Part shown: one piece after another, positions 36,187 through 44,851 of the stretch
Layout: every line of letters starts with the position of its first letter
Position numbering within the stretch: the first letter of the stretch is position 1
From: Sphingomonas sp.
GTDB taxonomy: Bacteria; Pseudomonadota; Alphaproteobacteria; Sphingomonadales; Sphingomonadaceae
Assembly (NCBI RefSeq): GCF_030145815.1
Contig: NZ_JAIXHL010000008.1
Coordinates: 117,110 to 181,109 of the forward strand
Direction: 5' to 3'
Length of the DNA: 64,000 bases
Translations under genes and position numbers: made by a program
Notes under the pieces: model-generated
What the model was told of the DNA's origin: nothing
The model's input: only the letters and a program-made list of their open reading frames with translations
The model's database searches: none

Positions 36187-37701
36187 TCAGTCGCGGCTGA
36201 ATCGGAAATTCCGGTTCGCCCATGCGACATCGGCCGAGCCGTTTCGGTTTCCCATCGACAAGGCCCGAGCAGCATCCACCGTGCGCTGTGGCAGGCGCTC
36301 GGCGCTCAACATGTGGTCGGTAGAATAGATCAACCAGTCAGCGGGCTTCATCGTCTTTGCAAACTCGATGGCATGGGCCGCCGTGCTCATGTCAGCAGGC
36401 TTGGTGTTCTCAAACCTGCTCCCGACCGGAGGATAGCGTTTCACCGCGTCGGCGTGCCGCGCATCGCGCAGGATGAGCGCGCGGAAGATGGTGAACAGTT
36501 CCCGCTCCAGACGCCGCCGCGCATGCGGGCTGAGCAGCTTACCCGTCTGCGGTTTCCGCACGCCGGTGACGACCGGGATGTTGCCGATTGCGGCGGCGGT
36601 ATTCTGGACGGCGAAGACAAAACCGACCAGCGTGGTGACGCCCAGCCGCGATACGGTGGTCTCGCGCTTCAGATCGGCAAGCTCCTGCTTCATGTTCGCC
36701 TCTGCCTCACGGCGTTCAGCCCCGCCGGCCGCCTTGCGACCCATGGCGAGGAGTTTCGCGACCGCCCGGGCCATGATGCGGTGGAGATAGTCGAGATAGT
36801 CGGCGAGAGCGTGCAGATAGGCCTCATTCTCTCCATTCGGATCATACCGCACGACGTCGCCTGCAGCTGCATCGGGTGTCGCACCGACGGCCGCGAGGTG
36901 GTCGCGGTTCTTGCTCGCAAGCAGTTCCAGATCGAGATCGGAGATGAAACGCGTGAGCGTCGGATCAATGGTGTTGCCGTCGTGACCGGCCCTGAATGCG
37001 CTCTCCGCCAGTTTGGCCATCTCGAACATCTCTTTGATGAGAGTCTGCAACGAGCGCAGCGTGGTGAGCTGAGGCGTCCCGTTTTCGAATGCCTTCATCT
37101 CGGCGGCGTGCAACCGGTAGGTCATGATCTGGAGGTCGAATACCGACCAGGCCATCCGGATGCATCGCACCGCATATTGCCATTCCGGCTGGCGGGGCTG
37201 CTCGATTACGAGCGCTTCCGCGTCGGCCAGTCGGCCGTTCAGCAGCGCGGTGACAAGGGCCGGCGCCTCTTGTGACCGGGCGGCGAGGAAGCGGGCCAGC
37301 CACCGCCTGTCGACCGCCGCCCGGGGAGCGATAGTCACTCCTGCGTCATCATTTGTGGGGCCAGGCTTCAACGAGTCGTTGAGAGCCTTGAACAGCCGAG
37401 TGACGATGACCTGGTCGCCCGGCAGAAACAGCATCCGTGCCAGCCGGTTGCCGATCGCTGTGGGGTCGCCGAGCAAACCATCGGTTGGTAACAACGACCC
37501 GTTTTCGTCGAAGTGCCCCGACGGCAACAGGTCGATATCGTCGGCGTCCAGGATCGCGGCGCCAAGACGCTCGAGATCCTTTGCCTGATTGTGCGACAGC
37601 GTGCCGAAGCGGGCACGGTGGATCGCGTTGGCGAGATCGGGGCGGAAATACTCCGCGCCGATGGCCGTCAGCAGGATCGCCTTGAGAAAGTCGGTGAGCA
37701 T
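36187..37701 (-). CDS. Hypothetical protein, 504 aa
   Basis: I do not recognise this family. It starts MLTDFLKAILLTAIGAEYFR and is mostly helical, with charged heptad-like stretches (AEANMKQELADLKRETTVSR). One mildly hydrophobic segment lies near residues 360-385 (LGVTTLVGFVFAVQNTAAAI). No nuclease, ATPase or zinc motif is visible. It sits between the parB-like gene and small genes that lead to the relaxase, so it may be a mobilization or maintenance factor. Confidence 0.7.
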   Translation of the reverse strand: MLTDFLKAILLTAIGAEYFRPDLANAIHRARFGTLSHNQAKDLERLGAAILDADDIDLLPSGHFDENGSLLPTDGLLGDPTAIGNRLARMLFLPGDQVIVTRLFKALNDSLKPGPTNDDAGVTIAPRAAVDRRWLARFLAARSQEAPALVTALLNGRLADAEALVIEQPRQPEWQYAVRCIRMAWSVFDLQIMTYRLHAAEMKAFENGTPQLTTLRSLQTLIKEMFEMAKLAESAFRAGHDGNTIDPTLTRFISDLDLELLASKNRDHLAAVGATPDAAAGDVVRYDPNGENEAYLHALADYLDYLHRIMARAVAKLLAMGRKAAGGAERREAEANMKQELADLKRETTVSRLGVTTLVGFVFAVQNTAAAIGNIPVVTGVRKPQTGKLLSPHARRRLERELFTIFRALILRDARHADAVKRYPPVGSRFENTKPADMSTAAHAIEFAKTMKPADWLIYSTDHMLSAERLPQRTVDAARALSMGNRNGSADVAWANRNFRFSRD

Positions 37702-37748
37702 AAAAACCTCGCTGGTCGAGGCACTAAACAGCGCGCCTTAAGTATCTG

Positions 37749-38027
37749 CTATCCGCTGATATCTTCGTCAAACGATGCGATGATGCGTTCAACCATTGCG
37801 ACCTTTGCGGTGAGCTTGCGCTGCTGAGAGGTTACCTCCTTCAACAACGCGGCGGCCTTCGCGGGCGTGTGGACACCCGCATTGAACTCTGCCGCGATCG
37901 CGGCGGCGCGTTTGCTCAGGTCGGTCATGGTATCACGCATCGCCGTCAGCGCATCCCGCAGGCGCATGAGCCGCATCGGCCCGGACAGATTGGCTTCGTT
38001 ATAGACGTCGGGGAGCACATCGTTCAT
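37749..38027 (-). CDS. Small helical protein, 92 aa
   Basis: The ATG at 38027 follows AAGGAGAAGACAG, a strong ribosome-binding site. The sequence is almost entirely helical, with two coiled-coil-like blocks (RDALTAMRDTMTDLSKRAAA and EVTSQQRKLTAKVAMVERII). No known family is recognised. It lies 17 bases after the stop of the next gene upstream and is probably co-transcribed. Confidence 0.7.
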   Translation of the reverse strand: MNDVLPDVYNEANLSGPMRLMRLRDALTAMRDTMTDLSKRAAAIAAEFNAGVHTPAKAAALLKEVTSQQRKLTAKVAMVERIIASFDEDISG

Positions 38028-38044
38028 CTGTCTTCTCCTTGTGA

Positions 38045-38695
38045 TTATTCGTCGAAAACTGGCGGGTGTGCCGGCGGCGCCCAGAAATCAGGGTGGCCGC
38101 CGACTTGCGCGATCCAATCATGCGCGCGGCCGCAATTCAGGTTTGCGGGCGCGCGAAAGCCGCCGCGCACCTCGATCAGGGTGATCAAATAATGTTGGAA
38201 TTCGGTGATGGCGTTTTTCCGCCAATGCTTGCTGCCGCGCGCCTGTCGCGCGTGGAACAGGGCGGTCTCGCGCTCACGCGCGGCCCGGACGAATTCCCAC
38301 GCCAGCCGCGCGCCTTCCGCGCGGCACCATGTAAAGCGGCCCTGATTGGCGAAAACGATCTGCAGCAAGCCGCCACGATCAGTGGATGGATTAGCGGCGG
38401 CTGCCGAAGCGATCCATAGCGCGTAAAGGTTGCCGTGTGCCTCGAGCCCGGCAATCGCATAGTCGTCGATATGCAGATAGCCGCCGCGCTCGGCGATGGC
38501 GCCGTGCGCGAACACTTCATTCGCCCGCGTGCGCGAGCCCTCCGCAACCTGCTTCGCCTGACGCGCATGTGCAGCGATGGTCTTGAGTTCGCCGAGACGA
38601 ATTTTCTCAGCCTGTTCGAGAACGAGCAGACGAGCACGCAGCGACGTGATATTTCGCTCGATATCGCTGACGCGTGGGGCGGGAAGAGTGTCCAT
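38045..38695 (-). CDS. Hypothetical protein, 216 aa
   Basis: The N-terminus is a coiled coil (SDIERNITSLRARLLVLEQA then EKIRLGELKTIAAHARQAKQ). The rest is a mixed domain rich in aromatic residues (QGRFTWCRAEGARLAWEFVR, HYLITLIEVRGGFRAP). No catalytic motif is evident and the family is unknown to me. It belongs to the minus-strand mobilization block. Confidence 0.65.
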   Translation of the reverse strand: MDTLPAPRVSDIERNITSLRARLLVLEQAEKIRLGELKTIAAHARQAKQVAEGSRTRANEVFAHGAIAERGGYLHIDDYAIAGLEAHGNLYALWIASAAAANPSTDRGGLLQIVFANQGRFTWCRAEGARLAWEFVRAARERETALFHARQARGSKHWRKNAITEFQHYLITLIEVRGGFRAPANLNCGRAHDWIAQVGGHPDFWAPPAHPPVFDE

Positions 38696-38802
38696 GCTTT
38701 TCGCAATGCCGGTCGCGAAACGCGAAATCTGAAGCGTTCACTCCAGCGCATGAAAAAAGCCGGACTCGCGCCCGGCTTCCTCACTTTGGCATTCTTTGCC
38801 AA

Positions 38803-39297
38803 TCATTCCGGTCGATGACTGACGACACCAGCCCTGATGTCACCGCGCAGGGGCCGCGACGATCGCATCAGCTGGTCGACACGCCGTGCTGCTCGCTCGA
38901 CGCCGGCGGCGAGGTCCTTTGGCTTGCCGTCACGATGAAGCAATTCCCCGGGTAGCGCCGAGAAATGTCCACGAACGTTCTCCCGCGGCACAAGCACCGC
39001 ACATCGCGCGCCCTTGGCGAGATAGAGCCAACAATCGGTCGCAACGAGGCAGAGATTGTCCCGCGGTATGATCAGATTGATGGAGGTGAGATAACAGCCG
39101 GCGGTATAGTTGAACTCGAAGTGGACCACGTCCGCGCGGCTGGCGACGGCGGCGCGGGCAAAAGACAAGCGCCCTTCGTCATCCTGCTCGCCTCCGGCGC
39201 AGAAGATCAGGCCTTGTTCCATGCGCTTCTTGCCCAGCATTAACTCGACCATGGCGTCGACATGAGCCTGGATCACTGCGTCGGTATCGAGAGACAT
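38803..39297 (-). CDS. Hypothetical protein, 164 aa
   Basis: The start at 39297 was chosen over an upstream in-frame ATG because AGAAGGAA lies just ahead of it. The protein has a beta-rich centre (LIFCAGGEQDDEGRLSFARA, VHFEFNYTAGCYLTSINLII), reminiscent of small regulatory domains, and a basic C-terminal third (DLAAGVERAARRVDQLMRSS). No family assignment. It is placed between the relaxase-side genes and the 216-aa gene. Confidence 0.65.
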   Translation of the reverse strand: MSLDTDAVIQAHVDAMVELMLGKKRMEQGLIFCAGGEQDDEGRLSFARAAVASRADVVHFEFNYTAGCYLTSINLIIPRDNLCLVATDCWLYLAKGARCAVLVPRENVRGHFSALPGELLHRDGKPKDLAAGVERAARRVDQLMRSSRPLRGDIRAGVVSHRPE

Positions 39298-39399
39298 TGA
39301 AATTCCTTCTGGTTTTCCTCCCACCATCGGGAGGTCACCTTCTCGGTCCCAAAGTCGTCGGGCTGCGGCGGCGGGGGTATCCCGCCGCCGCGCCACCCT

Positions 39400-40023
39400 T
39401 CACTGGCCCGCGATGCGGTCCCACGCGGTGCGGAAGCTACGCCACTCCTCCATGAAGTTGCAGTGGAGGTCGCTCGCCTCACCTTTAAACAGCGCATTCT
39501 GCTCGGCGAACCCGCTCGGACGGTGCGTGCGCGAAAGGCAGAGCACATGCGCGTGCGGTGCGCGGGCCGACAGCCCTTCCCCCGGACGATGGCAGACGAC
39601 CAGACTGCTGAGCCGGTGCTGCCGCGCGAGAATCATTTCCGCGTAGCTGCCGGCCGCCGACATCATGTCGTGGACCATGACGTCGTTGTCGAACCGCATG
39701 GTCATCACCACCGCGAGCAGCTTCAGCCGACGCGGCGCGTTGTCGTCATAGCCCTGGAAGAACGCGCCGATATCGTCCGTTTCACCGACCCCCGGCGCCA
39801 GCACCAGCCGGTGCGCCGCCGTGGTGATCGGCAGTTCTGCTGCCTTAGCCTCCTGCGCGGTTGGTTCGCGCGGCTGGAGCTTGGCACGGGCGAGATCGAG
39901 CACGCTGTTCGAGTGGCCCTTCGCCTCGCGCCGTAGCAAGGCGAAGCCGAAGTCGGTGTTGCCGCCGGCAGGATCATCATAGACCATTTGCATCGCCGCG
40001 GCCGGGCTGATCCAGTTCCCCAT
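39400..40023 (-). CDS. Hypothetical protein with HxH motif, possible mobilization accessory
   Basis: 207 aa from the ATG at 40023, two bases before the stop of the upstream gene. A C-terminal APHAHVLCLSRTHRPSGF stretch has an HxH pair flanked by hydrophobic strands, like the metal motif of MobA/MobL relaxases, but no N-terminal tyrosine motif is visible. It could be a relaxase-related or a phospholipase-like domain. Function unknown; the HxH similarity is my own pattern reading and may be chance. Confidence 0.55.
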   Translation of the reverse strand: MGNWISPAAAMQMVYDDPAGGNTDFGFALLRREAKGHSNSVLDLARAKLQPREPTAQEAKAAELPITTAAHRLVLAPGVGETDDIGAFFQGYDDNAPRRLKLLAVVMTMRFDNDVMVHDMMSAAGSYAEMILARQHRLSSLVVCHRPGEGLSARAPHAHVLCLSRTHRPSGFAEQNALFKGEASDLHCNFMEEWRSFRTAWDRIAGQ

Positions 40024-40024
40024 C

Positions 40025-40546
40025 TCAACGCTCTCCCAGGTAGGCAAAGAGCGTGCGGGCGCGATCAAACCCCGCAGCGCGCTCGCCGGTCGGGTGATCA
40101 TCCAACCGTTCCATCCGATCGGTGCCCACGCGGAACGCTGGCCCGCTATCGGTCGCATCGGGCAGGAACCAGAGCGTATCGTCGTCACCGAGCCATGCGG
40201 TGCGCGGTTCCGACCACCGCTGCGCCTGGCGGGTCCATTCGCACACCGTGCCATGCACGCGAAGATCGCCGGTGTCGCTCGCGCTGATGCTGATGCACAA
40301 CGCATCGCTGCGCGCCGCGCGGACCAAGCTGTTGATCGGTGCGCGGTGCAGATCGCCGATCACCGGCACGAGCAACAGCTCTGGCTCGGTCACATAGAGA
40401 TAATCCGCGAACTTCTGCGCGATCAAGGCCGGCGCATAGCGATCGAGGCTCCAACCCGCGTGGCGAACAATCGCCACCGTCGCCCCCAGGACGCGCGCTT
40501 CCGCGATGCGGCGAGCGCGATCATTGATAAACTGCATGTAGGTCAC
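40025..40546 (-). CDS. Hypothetical protein, 173 aa
   Basis: Starts at a GTG (40546), or at the ATG three codons later. It has a mixed alpha/beta character (ARVLGATVAIVRHAGWSLDR, ELLLVPVIGDLHRAPINSL) and many acidic and aromatic residues near the end (DDDTLWFLPDATDSGPAFRV). No family recognised. It lies two bases ahead of the next gene and 113 bases behind the relaxase stop. Confidence 0.62.
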   Translation of the reverse strand: MTYMQFINDRARRIAEARVLGATVAIVRHAGWSLDRYAPALIAQKFADYLYVTEPELLLVPVIGDLHRAPINSLVRAARSDALCISISASDTGDLRVHGTVCEWTRQAQRWSEPRTAWLGDDDTLWFLPDATDSGPAFRVGTDRMERLDDHPTGERAAGFDRARTLFAYLGER

Positions 40547-40658
40547 TTCGTCTTTTGCGCGCGCAGGGCTGCACTGCGTCGCGACGGGATTTTCACCCTT
40601 CCGGGGCAGCCGATCAGGCTCCCATTTTTTCGCCTAACTTCATTCAGGCGCGGCACGG

Positions 40659-42401
40659 TCAGCGACCTGTGCCGCCGCGCTCCGCAGCAGCGCGGAACAG
40701 CCGTTCAAGGCTGCCGTCATCGACAACATGCTCGGTAAGCGCCGATCGATCGGCAAGCGGTGCGACATAGGATGCGATGAACGTCAGGATGCGTTCGCCA
40801 AGGGTGCCCGTCGCCAGCGCATCGATACGCTGCGCGACTGCGCTATTGGCGACGAACGCGTGGAAATCGTTACCCCGTCGCTCGACATCGATACGGCGGG
40901 CAAGCACTGCCTTCTCGATCCAGTTGACCTCAGCGTCGAGCGAGATGCGCTGGGCTTCATCAAGGCCGGCATATTCCGGCGTCTCGCGCAGTTTCCTGCG
41001 CATCGCCGCCATCACTTTGCCGCGCGATGGCGGGGCGGGCGGGGCAGGCTGTGCCGATGCCGGTGCCGGCTGTGACGAAGCGACGGCATCGTCGGGCTTG
41101 CCGACCTCTGGGCTGGCGGCGCGGTCGATCGAGCGCACCCACTGGTCTTCACGCTCCGGTTGCGAGCTCGCAATCGCGCCGGCCTGCGCGGCGCGATACG
41201 GGGCGACAATCGTCTCCATGCGAGTCGCGATGGCGGCGAAGCCAGCGGCCAGACGCTCGACCTGATCCAGCGCGCGGCCTGCCAGGCCCAGCAGATCGAG
41301 ACGCTGGCTCGACGCATCGACTGCCTGCTCGGACCGTGACGCCGCTGGCGCGACATTGCGCACGCCCTTGCGCTTGGTGAAGCCACCCGGTGCCAGCCCG
41401 TCGCTGACGCGAGACCGATGGGTCCAGCGAGTCGCGATCCGCTCGGCGGCGAGCGCGCGGTTGAACGCACTCGCAATGATGCGGCGCTGAAGCATCAGCC
41501 CGGCGGTGGTGTTGAGCCAGGTCTGTTTGGTCAGCGCGAACTCAAGCCGGTCGTCGTGACGGGTCATCGACCGCAGGCTGAGCAGGATATGAGCGTGGTA
41601 ATTCCGATTGCTGCCGGACGGATCGGGTTTATGGAGCGCCGCGCTGAACGGCAGATTCAGCCGATCATAGTGCCCGATCAGTTCCTTAAGCAGCCCGGCC
41701 CGGCCGCGCGGCGACAGGTCCGCCGGTAATGGCAGGATGATGTGGACATAGACCCCCGCATTGGATCGGCTCTCACCCTCAAGCTCTTCGAGACGGTCGG
41801 CGCAGTCGATGCGATCGGATTGCGCATCGCCCATGTTGCTGATCACATTGCCGGCAACCTGTTCGAGCGCATCCTCGCGCTCGATGTAGACCACCTTGTC
41901 GCCGAACTCGCCATCGCGCCATTTAGCGAGGCGCGCGTTAATGCGCGGGGAGCCGGCCTTCTTGAAGGCGCGGCTGCCGCCCGAGGTAAACCCGCGTGGA
42001 ATCCATTCGAAGATCAGGTCGCGCTTCGAGCGGACCTGCTTCGCCGGGCTCGCCGCCACGACATCGAACTCGAAGTCCGGGAACGACCGACCAACACGCG
42101 AGCGCTGGAGCTTTAGGTCGCGTTCGCTGCGCCGTATTGCCGCGCCCACGCGGCGGAGGTCGCGATCCATCTCGCGCGCCTGCCGCTGACGAAGGCGGCG
42201 GGTGTAGGCGATGCTTTTCTTCCACAGCGCCCGATCGACCAGTTCGGCGCGGATCGGGTCGGCGACATCGAGCAGGCGCCGCGCTCGCTTCTTGATCGCC
42301 GCGTTGTCACGTTTGCCCTCGGCGAAGCGCTTGCGGTGGGCGTCGCTCAGAAGCGCCCGCGTATCTTTCTGCGAATGGGTCCAGCCGTGCCACTTTTTCA
42401 T
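40659..42401 (-). CDS. MobA/MobL-like relaxase, divergent
   Basis: 580 aa. A very basic N-terminal part (about residues 1-110) precedes a relaxase-like core: VVYIEREDALEQVAGNVI, VYVHIILPLPADLSPRGR and the metal-binding HxH in SNRNYHAHILLSLR, followed by TWLNTTAGLMLQRRI. The C-terminal third is Ala/Pro-rich then helical. MobA/MobL enzymes nick one strand at oriT and stay linked to it through a tyrosine. The usual MAIYHLS-type N-terminus is not present, so this is either a distant branch or an N-terminally extended form. The inverted repeat at 42452-42509 lies 51 bases upstream of its start, as expected for its oriT. Confidence 0.75.
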   Translation of the reverse strand: MKKWHGWTHSQKDTRALLSDAHRKRFAEGKRDNAAIKKRARRLLDVADPIRAELVDRALWKKSIAYTRRLRQRQAREMDRDLRRVGAAIRRSERDLKLQRSRVGRSFPDFEFDVVAASPAKQVRSKRDLIFEWIPRGFTSGGSRAFKKAGSPRINARLAKWRDGEFGDKVVYIEREDALEQVAGNVISNMGDAQSDRIDCADRLEELEGESRSNAGVYVHIILPLPADLSPRGRAGLLKELIGHYDRLNLPFSAALHKPDPSGSNRNYHAHILLSLRSMTRHDDRLEFALTKQTWLNTTAGLMLQRRIIASAFNRALAAERIATRWTHRSRVSDGLAPGGFTKRKGVRNVAPAASRSEQAVDASSQRLDLLGLAGRALDQVERLAAGFAAIATRMETIVAPYRAAQAGAIASSQPEREDQWVRSIDRAASPEVGKPDDAVASSQPAPASAQPAPPAPPSRGKVMAAMRRKLRETPEYAGLDEAQRISLDAEVNWIEKAVLARRIDVERRGNDFHAFVANSAVAQRIDALATGTLGERILTFIASYVAPLADRSALTEHVVDDGSLERLFRAAAERGGTGR

Positions 42402-42451
42402 GGCCCCAGGCTAGATTTTGCTACCGCCTGAAACTGAAGCGTTCACGAAAA

Positions 42452-42509
42452 TGGGGGGTGAGGCGGTCTTTGGTCCACGGAACAAGACGTTGACGCGCCT
42501 CACCCCCCA
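42452..42509. other. Candidate origin of transfer (inverted repeat upstream of relaxase)
   Basis: TGGGGGGTGAGGCG (42452-42465) is repeated in exact reverse complement at 42496-42509 with a 30-base spacer. The stretch 42402-42705 contains no gene. A long imperfect or perfect repeat beside a relaxase start is typical of oriT regions; the nick site itself cannot be named. It could instead be a terminator or an operator. Confidence 0.5.
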
Positions 42510-42705
42510 ACTAACCCCACTCAAACTTCTCATAAAAGCACGCGACCGCGCTGGCTGTCGTCAGCACCCGATCACATTGCTACATTTAGGCGCGGTTCGA
42601 GTTGGTCCAGGAGGTCAGCGATCCTCGCTACCGAAGCCATCAAATACGTCACCGATACCATTCGGCGCCGCGTCAGTGAAGGCGGTCCATACAGCGCTGC
42701 CGGAT

Positions 42706-43240
42706 CTAGGGAAAGAGCGGGCGTTCCCAGCCGTTGGCGGTCTTTACCTCGATCAGCCGCTCAGCGCCGTCCGGCCCGAAACCGGCGATATCATAGCCCG
42801 CGCCATCGCCGTCTTCGTTCGACACCCAGGGCACACGTCGAGCAAGGTCACCCCGGCCAGCGGCGTTCAGCGTGGTCCTCGCTTGCCACCACACGCGCTT
42901 CGCCTCCGCGGCCCAGCGCGCGGTTGCGCGCATCGCGCTCGGCAACATCGAATTTGGCGGCTACCGCGAGCATCTGAGCGAACTCATCGGACGGCGGCGC
43001 ATTGAACTGCGTGGGTGGCGACCCGATCGCTAATGGGCGTTCGTTGCGCGCGCCATGCGCCGGCGCGGTGGCATCTACATTGAAGCCGCTGATGCGCAGC
43101 CGGCCCCGTCAGACGATGGTGCAGCGACAGACGACGGGAGCAAATCGGGCGCGGCAAATCGCCCCGCGGGCAGATCCGCCATCGGATCGGGTTCGGCGAT
43201 GTCGGCTTCAGTTGAGCCTCAAGCAGCATGGACGGCCCGC
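42706..43240 (-). pseudogene. Degraded DUF3883-type gene with frameshifts
   Basis: Protein-like pieces in different minus-strand frames join into one story. First comes EADIAEPDPMADLPAGRFAA, then VDATAPAHGARNERPLAIGS, then AAKFDVAERDARNRALGRGG, then RGDLARRVPWVSNEDGDGAG followed by YDIAGFGPDGAERLIEVKTA. The last two match the DUF3883 (NO VEIN-type nuclease-like) pattern with its IEVKT core, but frames change twice and the frame stops about 60 codons before the usual end. DUF3883 domains are common in defence genes, so this looks like a dead member of the adjacent cargo. Confidence 0.6.
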
Positions 43241-43429
43241 TGCCGTCAGCAAGGCTCACCTCATGGCAAGTCCGACCCGCGCGCACGTTAGTGGCCCCCG
43301 CCGTCTGGCCGGCACGCGCCGGATCGTGAACGAAGGCGGACTACCCTGCCAGGTGGAAACATCCTGCTCTTGCCCCCTTATCAGCTCATCTCACGTCAGA
43401 AAAACGGTCATCTCAGCGCGAATGCCCGC

Positions 43430-44197
43430 TCAGAACCCGTATACTTCCCAGTGCCAAGCCAGCTTGGCGCGGTGCGCGTCCGTCAGCGCCAGCGGCTCGG
43501 GCATACCGAGTGCCGTGCGCGCCGCGTGTCCCAGTATCGGCGCGAACAACGCCGTCCCGTCGTCACCAAAGCTCACCAGTCCCGCATCGAATGCGGCGTC
43601 CCAATGCGCCGCGAGGAGCAGGCCGTTGTGGACGTCGAGTCGCTCGGCATCGCTCGCGCATTCGGCCCATGGCACGATATGGCTCGCCCGCAGCAGGGCC
43701 GGCTCCTCGATTCCCGTTAGAGGGCAGCGACCACCCCAATAGCTGAGCACCGCGCGACGGAAATGATGCTGTCCAATCCGCACGCGGGTCAGGCGGTCGG
43801 CTTCGGTATCGCCCAGCCCGGCGACCTCCGCCTCGAATTCGTGAAGCGGCATCGTGGGCAAGGTGGTGGCCAGGACGTAGGCCCGGTGCAGCGCCGCACG
43901 CATCGCGCGCTGATCGTCAAATGCGAACGCCGCACGCATATTTACTGGCATCGGGGCGGCGGCGGGCACGTCCAACTCGGCCGCCACGCCGGGGTGCTCG
44001 ACGCACAGAAACCACCCAGCCCCGTCCCCGGAAACGGCCAGCCCGACCTCCCCCGGCACATCAATGTCCGACCGGAAATACAGCCAGCCATCGGCTTCGC
44101 CCTCGAACCGGCGATAGCCGTGGTTGAAGGCGGCCTCTTCCAGTTCGGATCGAAGTGCAGCCGGAATGGCGCGGGCGCGCAGCTGGGTGGAATGCAT
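43430..44197 (-). CDS. HNH endonuclease family protein
   Basis: 255 aa from the ATG at 44197; a start 20 codons earlier would overlap the preceding gene. The C-terminal part carries an HNH_2-type nuclease core: HHFRRAVLSYWGGRCPLTGI, LLRASHIVPWAEC, then LDVHNGLLLAAHWDAAFDAG. The conserved residues are His in ASHIVPW, Asn in HNGLLL and His in AHWDAAFD. The N-terminal part (residues 1-110) is of unknown fold and may sense a signal or bind DNA. It is the last gene of a minus-strand run (46685, 45634, 44852, 44232, 43430). Confidence 0.8.
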   Translation of the reverse strand: MHSTQLRARAIPAALRSELEEAAFNHGYRRFEGEADGWLYFRSDIDVPGEVGLAVSGDGAGWFLCVEHPGVAAELDVPAAAPMPVNMRAAFAFDDQRAMRAALHRAYVLATTLPTMPLHEFEAEVAGLGDTEADRLTRVRIGQHHFRRAVLSYWGGRCPLTGIEEPALLRASHIVPWAECASDAERLDVHNGLLLAAHWDAAFDAGLVSFGDDGTALFAPILGHAARTALGMPEPLALTDAHRAKLAWHWEVYGF

Positions 44198-44231
44198 CAC
44201 CGACCCGCCTGGCTCGACCGTCGGATCGACA

Positions 44232-44849
44232 TCAGTCGAATGTCCGATTCCGCTCAATAAGCGCCTCGATGTCGGGCATTCCCGACTGGATGATGCCGAG
44301 TGCGTCCGTCACTGGTGCCATGGCGGCGGAAAGATCTCCGATCTCGAAGCCATTGGCGAGCGCCTCGCCATCAATCGCGACTGGCAAGTAGAGCCACTGG
44401 TCGCTGTCTTGCCTAAACCCCGCATCGAGCAACCGGTCGATCAGGTCGGATTGATCATCCAACAGCTTCTTCCAACGGCGCTTTGCATGGAATGTGTCGG
44501 ACCAGAGGTATAGCACGGCGGAGCTACCATTCGGCCCATCTCCTAGCAGCGTCATCAACCAGGTTTCGTCCGTTTCTCCGCCAGCACCGTTTTTCTCGCT
44601 GAGTGAGAAATGATAGGCGCCCGACAGAGATTGCGGTTGCCCATCGAGCCATGCTCGTTTTGAGAAGCGGATAGGTGGATTGTCGTCCACCTCGACAGCG
44701 ACCTCCCACGTGTCGTCCAGACCCAATCGGATCGCGCTTCCGATCGCTTCGACGACTTCGTCGCCAATATCGTAGGCTCGGAGCAGCGCCGCTTCGACAT
44801 CTCCGATGTTGCGCACGATCAGCGCATCCAGTTCCGACGTATCAGCCAT
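44232..44849 (-). CDS. Hypothetical protein, 205 aa
   Basis: Strongly acidic (MADTSELDALIVRNIGDVEA at the start, IGDLSAAMAPVTDALGII near the end). A central part has alternating strands (TWEVAVEVDDNPPIRFSKRA, SSAVLYLWSDTFHAKRRWKK). No recognised motif. It starts two bases after the PD-(D/E)XK gene stop, so the two are translated from one message; an inhibitor or cofactor of the nuclease is one possibility. Confidence 0.7.
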   Translation of the reverse strand: MADTSELDALIVRNIGDVEAALLRAYDIGDEVVEAIGSAIRLGLDDTWEVAVEVDDNPPIRFSKRAWLDGQPQSLSGAYHFSLSEKNGAGGETDETWLMTLLGDGPNGSSAVLYLWSDTFHAKRRWKKLLDDQSDLIDRLLDAGFRQDSDQWLYLPVAIDGEALANGFEIGDLSAAMAPVTDALGIIQSGMPDIEALIERNRTFD

Positions 44850-44851
44850 GC

